A stretch of 64,000 nt of DNA from IMG/VR virus record IMGVR_UViG_3300032242_002123, positions 1 to 64,000 of that record; one strand, written 5' to 3'. Below the pieces are notes generated by a model. That model saw only the letters and a list, made by a program, of their open reading frames with translations. It made no database searches and had not been told where the DNA came from. Within the stretch, counting starts at the first letter, position 1. Each line of letters begins with the position of its first letter. Both the position numbers and the translations under genes were made by a program. Positions 30,424 to 38,191 of the stretch are shown here, one piece after another. The DNA comes from a virus.

Positions 30424-30933
30424 TTATGCAGGTACTTTTATAGCTATTGTTGTATTAATTGTAGGTACAGATTGAGGATTAATTCTCTGATCTGGTGTGT
30501 TAGGAATTGGATTTTGAGAAGGTTGCGGTCCTGCTATGTTAAGTTTTTCTAAAGAAAGACCTACTTCTTTTATTAATTTTAAAGCATGTTTAGATTTTTT
30601 AAACATATCAATAAGTTCGGCTTTAGATTCTTTATTTAAAGATGGATTTTGTTTAATGCATTGTGACATCTTATTCATACCTGTCATTAAAAGAACAAAA
30701 CTATCTGCAATATCACTTGTTACTGTTTGTAAAGGCCAAGGCCAACTTACAGGACCATCGGGAGCGGGTTCTGTTAAATCCCCAGCAGTTCCACCTCTTT
30801 GATATGGATAATCATATCCACCTGTTTTAGAACCGGACATTGGAGCAAAATCCTTGCGGGGTGGAGAACTATATGCACCATAGCCACCTCCTCCACCATT
30901 GTAGATTTCTTCAATGATTCCGTTTAAATCCAT
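30424..30933 (-). CDS. Gly- and Pro-rich protein with helical middle (169 aa)
   Basis: The N-terminal 70 residues are Gly/Tyr/Pro-rich and disordered-looking, a helical segment spans about 75-130, and the C-terminus is Pro/Asn-rich. Its opening (DLNGIIEEIY) could be another targeting-like peptide but is weaker than the others. Directly abuts the zinc-ribbon gene upstream (start at 30933, stop of the other at 30934). Confidence 0.6.
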   Translation of the reverse strand: MDLNGIIEEIYNGGGGGYGAYSSPPRKDFAPMSGSKTGGYDYPYQRGGTAGDLTEPAPDGPVSWPWPLQTVTSDIADSFVLLMTGMNKMSQCIKQNPSLNKESKAELIDMFKKSKHALKLIKEVGLSLEKLNIAGPQPSQNPIPNTPDQRINPQSVPTINTTIAIKVPA

Positions 30934-31116
30934 TTATTTTATGTTTCCGATTCTAGAAAGATTATTACAACGTCCACATGTCCAACGGCATTCTTTTACA
31001 ATTTGCTTTGTCTTTGGATCAGTTTTTTCTGTAATTCTACCTTGAACATTGGCACCACAAAATGAGCAAGCTATTGGACGATTTTCGAGTGTTTGATACT
31101 GAGGAGTATTATTCAT
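30934..31116 (-). CDS. Small zinc-ribbon protein (60 aa)
   Basis: CSFCGANV and CGRCNN, plus a third Cys before WTCGRC, give a treble-clef or zinc-ribbon of 60 residues. Likely nucleic-acid or protein binding. GTAAGTAAGTATATATT precedes the start. Confidence 0.65.
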   Translation of the reverse strand: MNNTPQYQTLENRPIACSFCGANVQGRITEKTDPKTKQIVKECRWTCGRCNNLSRIGNIK

Positions 31117-31125
31117 AATATATAC

Positions 31126-31977
31126 TTACTTACCTTCTGATGGTTTCCAACCTTCTTTATTGTCATGTTTAGGTTGATCTTGAATATACAATTCTTTAAA
31201 CTTGTGAGTGATAAACTTGCAAAGCTCAGAACGAACAATATCTTCTTCGCCTAATTCCATACAGAATATACCTTGTGCTTTTGCTTCATCATTATCGAAT
31301 AAATGATAAACTTTATCAAATCCCGATTTGCCATATGGAAGATCACTTTGCTCTGGATCGCCACAAAGAAATACTTTTGAGAATTCTCCGATACGACTCA
31401 TGAGAGTATGAATTTCTTTTTTAGAAAAGTTTTGAACTTCATCAGCACAAACAAATTTAGCAGAAAAATGAAGACCTCTTGCAAAATTTATTGGACAGAT
31501 TGTTAAACGATTATCCTTTTGGAGCCTGTCTAATTGAGCTTTGCAAAGTAATTCTTCAAACTTGTCATGGAATGGTGTAAGGTAAACTGCAATCTTTTCA
31601 TCAAGAGTTCCCGGTAAGAAACCAAGTTTAGAATCTGATGATTCAACTGCTGATCTAACTAATACCATATCGGAAATCCTCTTCATATTAAGAAGAGTTA
31701 ATCCACAATACATTGCAAGAGTTGTTTTGGATGTACCTGCTGGACCTTTGAGTAAAAGAACTTTTGTTCCTTTATCTAAAAATCTTGCAATAATTTCTTT
31801 TTGTTTATTAGTCCAAGGTAAATTTTTTATTGTTAAATCAAAAGAGATTTTATCTCTTTGAAAAACATAAGGCGAATTATCGTCTTGTTTTCCCACTTCG
31901 GGGCTTGTTGTTACATTACGGACTCTTCCAGATTGAGGTCTGTCAGAACCCTTTTTGGGGCGCATTTTTTTGCTCAT
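31126..31977 (-). CDS. phoH: PhoH-like ATPase (283 aa)
   Basis: Walker A GPAGTSKTT (about residue 79), SAVESSDSKLGFLPGTLDEK typical of PhoH, Walker B FVCADEVQNF and GDPEQSD are all in place. PhoH-like proteins are common in T4-like phages; their role (RNA or phosphate-stress related) is unsettled. The disordered N-terminus of about 40 residues is basic. A near-palindrome (TAATCCATAATGGATTA) lies just upstream of the start. Confidence 0.9.
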   Translation of the reverse strand: MSKKMRPKKGSDRPQSGRVRNVTTSPEVGKQDDNSPYVFQRDKISFDLTIKNLPWTNKQKEIIARFLDKGTKVLLLKGPAGTSKTTLAMYCGLTLLNMKRISDMVLVRSAVESSDSKLGFLPGTLDEKIAVYLTPFHDKFEELLCKAQLDRLQKDNRLTICPINFARGLHFSAKFVCADEVQNFSKKEIHTLMSRIGEFSKVFLCGDPEQSDLPYGKSGFDKVYHLFDNDEAKAQGIFCMELGEEDIVRSELCKFITHKFKELYIQDQPKHDNKEGWKPSEGK

Positions 31978-32001
31978 AAATTATAATCCATTATGGATTA
32001 A

Positions 32002-32421
32002 TTAAAGACCTTGTAAATTTCCACCTTGTGTTGATGATGTATTACTAGAAACACCATAACTTGTTGGTGATTTTTGTTGCTGTTGTTGTGCAGCATTTTG
32101 ATTTGGCTTTTGTTGATTATTGTTTTGTGTATCTGCAATAGGTACTTTTTTATCTTTCAATCTATCCAATAATTCTGTTTTTTCCGAGTCATTCAAACTT
32201 GTGATATCAGTTTTTGTATTTGGATCAAGAATATCTGCTACTTTAGCATGAAGAGTATCTGGATTTTGAGCATTTGAAATAGCATTCATTGTATCAGATA
32301 ATCCTTTCTTCTCACTGGCTGGTAAATTCATTTTGGCTAAAGCATCACCAATTTTTTGGGGATTAAATGTTATTTGATCTTCTGTTAAGTACTTTTTAAA
32401 AACATTATCGAATTTACTCAT
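32002..32421 (-). CDS. Putative virion cargo protein (139 aa)
   Basis: The N-terminus SKFDNVFKKYLTEDQ gives an L-T-E site like the cargo group. The middle is helical and the C-terminal 45 residues are Gln/Asn/Ser-rich and disordered. No enzymatic motif. AGTATAAGTAATTAA is upstream of the ATG. Cargo assignment is inferred from the N-terminus. Confidence 0.55.
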   Translation of the reverse strand: MSKFDNVFKKYLTEDQITFNPQKIGDALAKMNLPASEKKGLSDTMNAISNAQNPDTLHAKVADILDPNTKTDITSLNDSEKTELLDRLKDKKVPIADTQNNNQQKPNQNAAQQQQQKSPTSYGVSSNTSSTQGGNLQGL

Positions 32422-32443
32422 GACATTAATTACTTATACTATA

Positions 32444-32713
32444 TTACCAATCTTTACAAGCCTGATATTTCGGAGTACCGGGTTTAGCTGATGAACACTT
32501 GTGTCTGGCACGAAATGATTTTCTTCTTTTTGGATTATTTTTTCCTACTCTAACTCCAGCTTGTCCCCAATGAATTCTTTTATATCCACCTTTTGGGTTC
32601 TTAACACATTTCATCCACTTTTTTCCTTTTCTAGTGGAATGTGTTTTTTGTGTTGTTTTTGTGCAGTTTGCTTCTGTAAGTAATGATGATACTAATAAAT
32701 CGAATTTGTTCAT
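32444..32713 (-). CDS. Basic cargo-like protein (89 aa)
   Basis: The start MNKFDLLVSSLLTEANC ends in an L-T-E|A site like that of T4 internal proteins. The remainder is very basic with five or six Cys (KKWMKCVKNPKGGYKRIHWG, KRRKSFRARHKC), suited to binding packaged DNA. The ATG at 32713 follows AATAAGTAATAAT and is preferred to 32731. Confidence 0.65.
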   Translation of the reverse strand: MNKFDLLVSSLLTEANCTKTTQKTHSTRKGKKWMKCVKNPKGGYKRIHWGQAGVRVGKNNPKRRKSFRARHKCSSAKPGTPKYQACKDW

Positions 32714-32790
32714 ATTATTACTTATTCTCAAAGTTTTTAAAATAAAAAATCGAAAGTGGTAAAAATCAAAGATAAATAGTATTAAGAAAT

Positions 32791-35025
32791 ATGTCTACTT
32801 TAACCATAACATCACCGGGTGTACAAATCAACGAAGTCGATCTCAGTATCATCTCTAGACCCATTGGGGCTACTGACGTACTTGTAACTGGCTTCGCCCC
32901 ACAAGGACCAACAGAAGAATTAGTAAATATCGGAAGTGTTTCCGAATTTGAAGAAGTATTTGGTACTCCTACAAATGCTGCCGAAAGATACCTTTATTAT
33001 ACATCCAGACAAATTTTATCACAATCTCCTGCAAATCTTTTAGTATCCAGAATGCCTTATGGTTCTGGTGCAGGTGAAGGTTATACAAATTCATATAGTG
33101 CTTTAGTATATCCTATTGCAGCTGATCAATCCAATTATTCAACATCAACTGCATTTACACTTGGTGAGCCTGTATCAATATTATTAACAGATGATCAATA
33201 TTATGATATTGTATCAAATAATATTTCTTGGAATGATACAGCTGGATTATCAACAACTGGTTATATTGATATTGGAAATGCTGGATTAATTGTATTAAAT
33301 ACTTCAAAAACTGCTGTTAATGATCTTTATGAAGGTTATTATGTTGGTATTTCTGATAATAGAAATTTCAACCCTTCTTCCAAATTTGATTCAATTAAAG
33401 GATTACAAACTGTAACTGATCAAATGGATGGTTTACAAACACTTACAGATGTACCTTCTGCAAGATGTAGTTTCACTTTCACGCAAGCATCTTCAGCTTT
33501 CGGTAAAGATAGTTTATCAAAAGTTATTGAACATTATCCAGTTGGTTATGATTTTGCATCAGAATCATTCAAGGATAGTTTAGTTGTAATGGTTTTCAAA
33601 ATTAAGTCAACTCGCTATAATCAAGATACATTTACATTAGATTATGCAGTTGCTGAAGCATACACAGGTTCATTGAATGCTGGTAGAACTCAAAATAACC
33701 CATATGGTGGAGCACCAACATCATTCTTTTTGGATACTGTTGTAAGTAATAAATCACCAAATATAAAGGTTATCACAAATCCTTATATTTCTTCAGTTGG
33801 TACATGGACAAAAACCGAAACAGATGTTACAAAGAAAGAGTATGGAAAAGCTGTTCCAGCTAAATCTGTTGTATTAAATGATTCAGCAAAATACGCATTC
33901 GCAAATGGTGTTCATGTAAGTTCAACAAATGATGAAACACATGATATTGGTAATGTTGTTACAAAGCTTTCAAGACTTTTAACAAGATTATCAAATGATG
34001 ATACAACAAACATTGATATAGTTGCAGATGCTGGATTATCAACAATTTGGGCAAGTGCATGGGCTAGAAAAAATGATGCAAATTTCTCAGATGAAAATTA
34101 TTATAAATTCGATGAACTTTATAATTTAAATCTTGATGGTATTAAATATAATAATAATACAACAATACCAGACGGATTAGCATATGAAGGTTATCAAGCA
34201 ATAACAGAACAATTTGTTGCTTTTGCCGAAGCAAAGAAAGATCATGTTTTTGTATCAGATCCACTTAGACATATCTTTGTTCAAGGTGAAAATGCCAAAA
34301 CATCAGGTAGAAAAAGTTATGTTTTCTCAAATGATATCTATTGGCCTTTAAATAATCTTTATACTAATATTCAAAGTAGTTATGTTGCAACATATGGTAA
34401 CTGGGTAAAATCAACAGATATCTATACAAGTAAAGCTGTATGGCTTCCTGCTTCTGGATATGTAACAGCTATAATTGCAAAAACATCACAAGTAACATAT
34501 CCTTGGATTGCACCAGCTGGTTTCAATAAAGGTACATTAACAAATGTTCTTGATTTGGGTGTAAATCCAACTCAGAAACAAAGAGATTTACTTTATAAGA
34601 TCAACGTTAACCCAATTGCTTATTTCAATCAAGATGGATTTGTTGTATACGGTCAAAAGACAATGTATCGTAAACCATCAGCATTTGATAGAATCAATGT
34701 TCGTAGATTATTCTTAACATTAGAGAAAGAAACACAAAGATTACTCAAGTATTATGTGTTTGAACCAAATGATTTCTCAACAAGAAGTCGCTTGAAGGGT
34801 GCATTAGTTCCAATCTTTGATCAAGCTAAATTAAATGATGGTTGTTATGACTATCTTTTAGTTTGCGATACAACTAATAATACACCTAATGTAATCGACA
34901 ACAACGAGTTGAAGATATCAATCTACGTCCAGCCTGTAAGAGCCGCTGAGTTTATCTTAGCTGACTTCATTGCTACAAGAACTGGTGTTAACTTCTCTGA
35001 ACTTATCGCAGGAGGACAAGGTTAA
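32791..35025 (+). CDS. Tail sheath protein, gp18-like (744 aa)
   Basis: The contractile sheath subunit. The N-terminus ITSPGVQINEVDLS is the standard sheath opening. The C-terminus (LYKINVNPIAYFNQDGFVVY, then FDRINVRRLFLTLEK) is the conserved sheath domain that contacts the tube. At 744 residues it is longer than T4 gp18 (659), with extra outer domains in the middle. The tube gene follows after 53 nt, as in T4. A GATAAATAGTATTA element is upstream. Confidence 0.95.
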   Translation: MSTLTITSPGVQINEVDLSIISRPIGATDVLVTGFAPQGPTEELVNIGSVSEFEEVFGTPTNAAERYLYYTSRQILSQSPANLLVSRMPYGSGAGEGYTNSYSALVYPIAADQSNYSTSTAFTLGEPVSILLTDDQYYDIVSNNISWNDTAGLSTTGYIDIGNAGLIVLNTSKTAVNDLYEGYYVGISDNRNFNPSSKFDSIKGLQTVTDQMDGLQTLTDVPSARCSFTFTQASSAFGKDSLSKVIEHYPVGYDFASESFKDSLVVMVFKIKSTRYNQDTFTLDYAVAEAYTGSLNAGRTQNNPYGGAPTSFFLDTVVSNKSPNIKVITNPYISSVGTWTKTETDVTKKEYGKAVPAKSVVLNDSAKYAFANGVHVSSTNDETHDIGNVVTKLSRLLTRLSNDDTTNIDIVADAGLSTIWASAWARKNDANFSDENYYKFDELYNLNLDGIKYNNNTTIPDGLAYEGYQAITEQFVAFAEAKKDHVFVSDPLRHIFVQGENAKTSGRKSYVFSNDIYWPLNNLYTNIQSSYVATYGNWVKSTDIYTSKAVWLPASGYVTAIIAKTSQVTYPWIAPAGFNKGTLTNVLDLGVNPTQKQRDLLYKINVNPIAYFNQDGFVVYGQKTMYRKPSAFDRINVRRLFLTLEKETQRLLKYYVFEPNDFSTRSRLKGALVPIFDQAKLNDGCYDYLLVCDTTNNTPNVIDNNELKISIYVQPVRAAEFILADFIATRTGVNFSELIAGGQG

Positions 35026-35078
35026 TTTAAAAATATAAATTAATTGTGCATTCTAAAGATAAATATTAATATAAAATT

Positions 35079-35624
35079 ATGGCAGGATTATTTGACACAC
35101 AAGGAATAGAAAACTTCTACGATACAGCTATTGTTAACGATTTTGCTCGTCAAAATCTTTTCAGAGTAGTATCACTTGGAGGTACAAACTTCACACAACA
35201 AGAGTTACTTTATGTAACTACAACATCGCTCCCCGGAAGAGCAATTACAAACGTACAAGTTCCTTTCATGGGACTTCAGTTTAATGTTCCCGGTACAGCA
35301 AACTATCCTAATAGTGGTGGATGGCAAGTCACATTTAGACTTCCTTCAAACCTTTCTGTTAGAGGTAAGTTCGAAGATTGGACAAAGTTTATTTTCGATG
35401 ATCAAATAACATCAGGTGCTTATAGTATTCCTAATAAGGGTCCGCAATCACAAGTTATATTAGCTCTTCTTGATAAGAATGGTATTCCAATCAGAACTTA
35501 TACATTGTTCGGTGCATATTGCCAAGCTGTTGGAGATTTAACAGTAAATCTTACATCCGCTGGTGAAATCCTCGAACAACAAGCAACACTCGCTTACCAA
35601 TACTGGAGATTAACATCCATCTAA
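35079..35624 (+). CDS. Tail tube protein, gp19-like (181 aa)
   Basis: At 181 residues, close to T4 gp19 (163). The pattern LPGRAITNVQVPFMGLQFNV, then WQVTFRLPSNLSVRGKFEDW, is typical of the tube fold. It forms the inner tube through which DNA passes. The GATAAATATTA element lies 13 nt before the ATG and there is no Shine-Dalgarno sequence. Confidence 0.9.
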   Translation: MAGLFDTQGIENFYDTAIVNDFARQNLFRVVSLGGTNFTQQELLYVTTTSLPGRAITNVQVPFMGLQFNVPGTANYPNSGGWQVTFRLPSNLSVRGKFEDWTKFIFDDQITSGAYSIPNKGPQSQVILALLDKNGIPIRTYTLFGAYCQAVGDLTVNLTSAGEILEQQATLAYQYWRLTSI

Positions 35625-35654
35625 TAAAACCGTAAATAAGGCGTAAGTATTATT

Positions 35655-36353
35655 ATGCCACAAGGAAGTCCTTACGAGTATTATTTAGAGCTTTTAGGTA
35701 AATGGCCTACGTCTATTGCGTTGGCTAGTCAATGGCTTGTACATATCAATTTTGATAATGTAAGCGGTTTAATGTCTAATCTACAAGGTTCTATTAAGAA
35801 TAGAGAACTTTCGCAATGGCAACTTAATAATGGTGTAACTCAAAAATTAATAGATGGTTCTTTACAACATTCAGATGGAAATTTAACTGGTTGTATATTT
35901 GCACGACAAGTAAGTTTACCGGGTGATGCAATAGATGCATCTAATCAAGGTTTAGATTATGGTGGATTTATGGCACCTGCTACTGCTAATAATAGATCTA
36001 AATATGAACCTTTTTCAATAACATTGGTTGAAACTAATGCTTCTTTTTTAGATTTTGTAATAAGACCTTGGCTTATAATGGTAGGATATAATGGTTTAGT
36101 TGCTAGAAACCCCAAAACACCAAAATATGTTAAAGCTTCTTATATAAATGTAGTAATGTACTCTAAAATAGGACATGGAAACGGTATGGGTATAAGAAAA
36201 ATATATTCATTTCAAAATGCAGCACCCATATCTATTGGTGGTGAAACTTATTCTTATACCGAAGAAGGTTTAAGATATAGTGATGTTAAATTTATATACG
36301 ATAGATATTCTATTTTAGATGGTGATAGTGGAACTTATATAAACTTACCATAA
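35655..36353 (+). CDS. Tube-fold tail protein (232 aa)
   Basis: A second protein with the tube-like pattern (CIFARQVSLPGDAI, FSITLVETNASFLDFVIRPW, IRKIYSFQNAAPISI). It probably makes a tube-baseplate or tube-terminator ring rather than the main tube. GTAAGTATTATT directly precedes the ATG. Confidence 0.7.
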   Translation: MPQGSPYEYYLELLGKWPTSIALASQWLVHINFDNVSGLMSNLQGSIKNRELSQWQLNNGVTQKLIDGSLQHSDGNLTGCIFARQVSLPGDAIDASNQGLDYGGFMAPATANNRSKYEPFSITLVETNASFLDFVIRPWLIMVGYNGLVARNPKTPKYVKASYINVVMYSKIGHGNGMGIRKIYSFQNAAPISIGGETYSYTEEGLRYSDVKFIYDRYSILDGDSGTYINLP

Positions 36354-36361
36354 GTTAATAC

Positions 36362-37339
36362 ATGGAATATTACAATTATAGTGTGGATTTACCCTACACT
36401 AAAACCAAAATATATTACAGGGAGATAAATACCCAAGAGCAATTATTATTGGCAAAGGCTAATATCAGTATACCCAATAATAAAGAATCTCTATATGATT
36501 ATAGTCAATTTGCGTTTGAAGTGATTTTAAATTGCGTAAAAAATAAAGAAGATTTTTATAAAATAAACATAGTTGAATATGTTTTATTTTTAGTAAAACT
36601 CAGAATAATAAGCATTGGTGCTACAATGGATTTTTTATTAAAAACAGGAGAAGATACTAAAACTAAAACTAAAATACAAATTGATCTTAGAAAATATCTA
36701 GTTAATCTTTACAACGCTTCAAATTATTTTGAAACTGATTCAGTGATTATTGAAAATAATTTAGAAATAAAATTAAATTGGCCTGATATAAAATCCATAT
36801 TAACTTTTAATGATATTTGTTTGAGTAATCAAACCCAATATGAAATGTTAAATGATTCTTTATGTGAATATATTGAATATGTAAAAATAGACGGTAAACA
36901 TAAACTTATTTTTAATGCAATGAATCAAAAAGAGAAGGTTAAACTTTTTGAAAAGATACCTTTAAAATTAAAAGATAAATTACAACAAAAAATAATAGAA
37001 GCTTCCAAGATATTATCGGAATATAATTTGTTTCAAGTTTCATTTTTTGACGATTATAGATTTAATTTTTATAATTTAAGTTTTATAGAACATATAAAAA
37101 TGTTTTTTTCGTATGATTTAAAATCACTATATCAAGAAATCTATTTTCTTTCTAATTATAAACTATCACCATCTTATATATTGAGTATTTCTCAATCTGA
37201 GAGAAAAATATACATGTCAATTATAGAAGATCAAAATAAAAAAGATCAAAAATCTTCAAGTAATTCGGGTGATGGTGAAAGTTATAGTGATGCTGTAAAA
37301 AAATTAGCACTTGAATTTGGGGATGAAATGCCTAAATAA
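36362..37339 (+). CDS. Baseplate hub assembly protein, gp26/gp51-like (325 aa)
   Basis: The N-terminal pattern (PYTKTKIYYREINTQEQLLL, INIVEYVLFLVKLRIISIG) resembles the T4 gp26/gp51 group of hub assembly proteins or tail chaperones. The protein is Lys/Ile/Asn-rich and helical. It is followed by a similar protein at 37346, a possible tandem duplication. Assignment rests on remote likeness and position before the tape measure. Confidence 0.55.
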   Translation: MEYYNYSVDLPYTKTKIYYREINTQEQLLLAKANISIPNNKESLYDYSQFAFEVILNCVKNKEDFYKINIVEYVLFLVKLRIISIGATMDFLLKTGEDTKTKTKIQIDLRKYLVNLYNASNYFETDSVIIENNLEIKLNWPDIKSILTFNDICLSNQTQYEMLNDSLCEYIEYVKIDGKHKLIFNAMNQKEKVKLFEKIPLKLKDKLQQKIIEASKILSEYNLFQVSFFDDYRFNFYNLSFIEHIKMFFSYDLKSLYQEIYFLSNYKLSPSYILSISQSERKIYMSIIEDQNKKDQKSSSNSGDGESYSDAVKKLALEFGDEMPK

Positions 37340-37345
37340 TATATT

Positions 37346-38164
37346 ATGGAAGAAAATACAACTGAAAATGTAATTTTAGACTTTAATAGTGCTTTAACTG
37401 CACTCGAAAAGGTATCAGAATCGTTCAAAGTAGAAGTTTGGATACCCTCAATTGCTTCATATTTGACCTTTAAAGAGCTAGATGCCAAGCAACAGAAGTC
37501 TTTACTTAACGCAGCAATGGATACCTCAGTGTATAATACAGGCTTTATAAAGGCATTCTATAACATTTTAAACGAAAACCTTCTGTCTGATGGGGTTTTA
37601 ATAGATTCGCTTACTTTAACTGATAAAACATGTATTGCTTTGACTCTTAAAAATCAAATTTCCAATCAAATTAATGTAGTTTTTGATGAAGCCAAAGATA
37701 TTTCAAAAAAGTATGATTTAAATGAGATTTTGGGAAAATTTAAAGGTTATAAAACACCTGAATCTACCATTTTAGAATCAAAAAGTAACGATTTCACTCT
37801 TAAAGTTGAAGTATTATTACCAACAATTAAGGTTGAAGTTGATTATGATAGTCAAATAAAAGACAATAAGAAGACAGAAGACTTAAAAAATAACGAAGAT
37901 ATTAAAAAATTAGTCACTGATGCGTTTTTAGGTGAAACTTCTAAGTTTATAAACAAAGTTTGGATCAATAATGAAGAAGTAATTCTTAGTTCTTTGAAAT
38001 TTGAACAGAGAATTAAACTCATTGAGAAGCTCCCAAGTAACTTAATACAGAAAATTATTGAAACTATTTCACTTTGGAAGAAAGAATTGGATGAAATCCT
38101 CACCGTTAAACATGAGGAGTATGTTAAAACCATTAGTATTGATAGCTTATTGTTTTTAAACTAA
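37346..38164 (+). CDS. Second hub assembly or tail chaperone-like protein (272 aa)
   Basis: It shares with the preceding gene product the arrangement of a short strand, a hydrophobic segment (YLTFKELDAKQQKSLLNAAM) and helices. It sits directly before the tape-measure gene, the usual place for tail assembly chaperones. Charged coiled stretches (about residues 165-200) are present. Exact function not established. Confidence 0.5.
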   Translation: MEENTTENVILDFNSALTALEKVSESFKVEVWIPSIASYLTFKELDAKQQKSLLNAAMDTSVYNTGFIKAFYNILNENLLSDGVLIDSLTLTDKTCIALTLKNQISNQINVVFDEAKDISKKYDLNEILGKFKGYKTPESTILESKSNDFTLKVEVLLPTIKVEVDYDSQIKDNKKTEDLKNNEDIKKLVTDAFLGETSKFINKVWINNEEVILSSLKFEQRIKLIEKLPSNLIQKIIETISLWKKELDEILTVKHEEYVKTISIDSLLFLN

Positions 38165-38191
38165 ACCTAACATATTATAATAAGTAGTATT

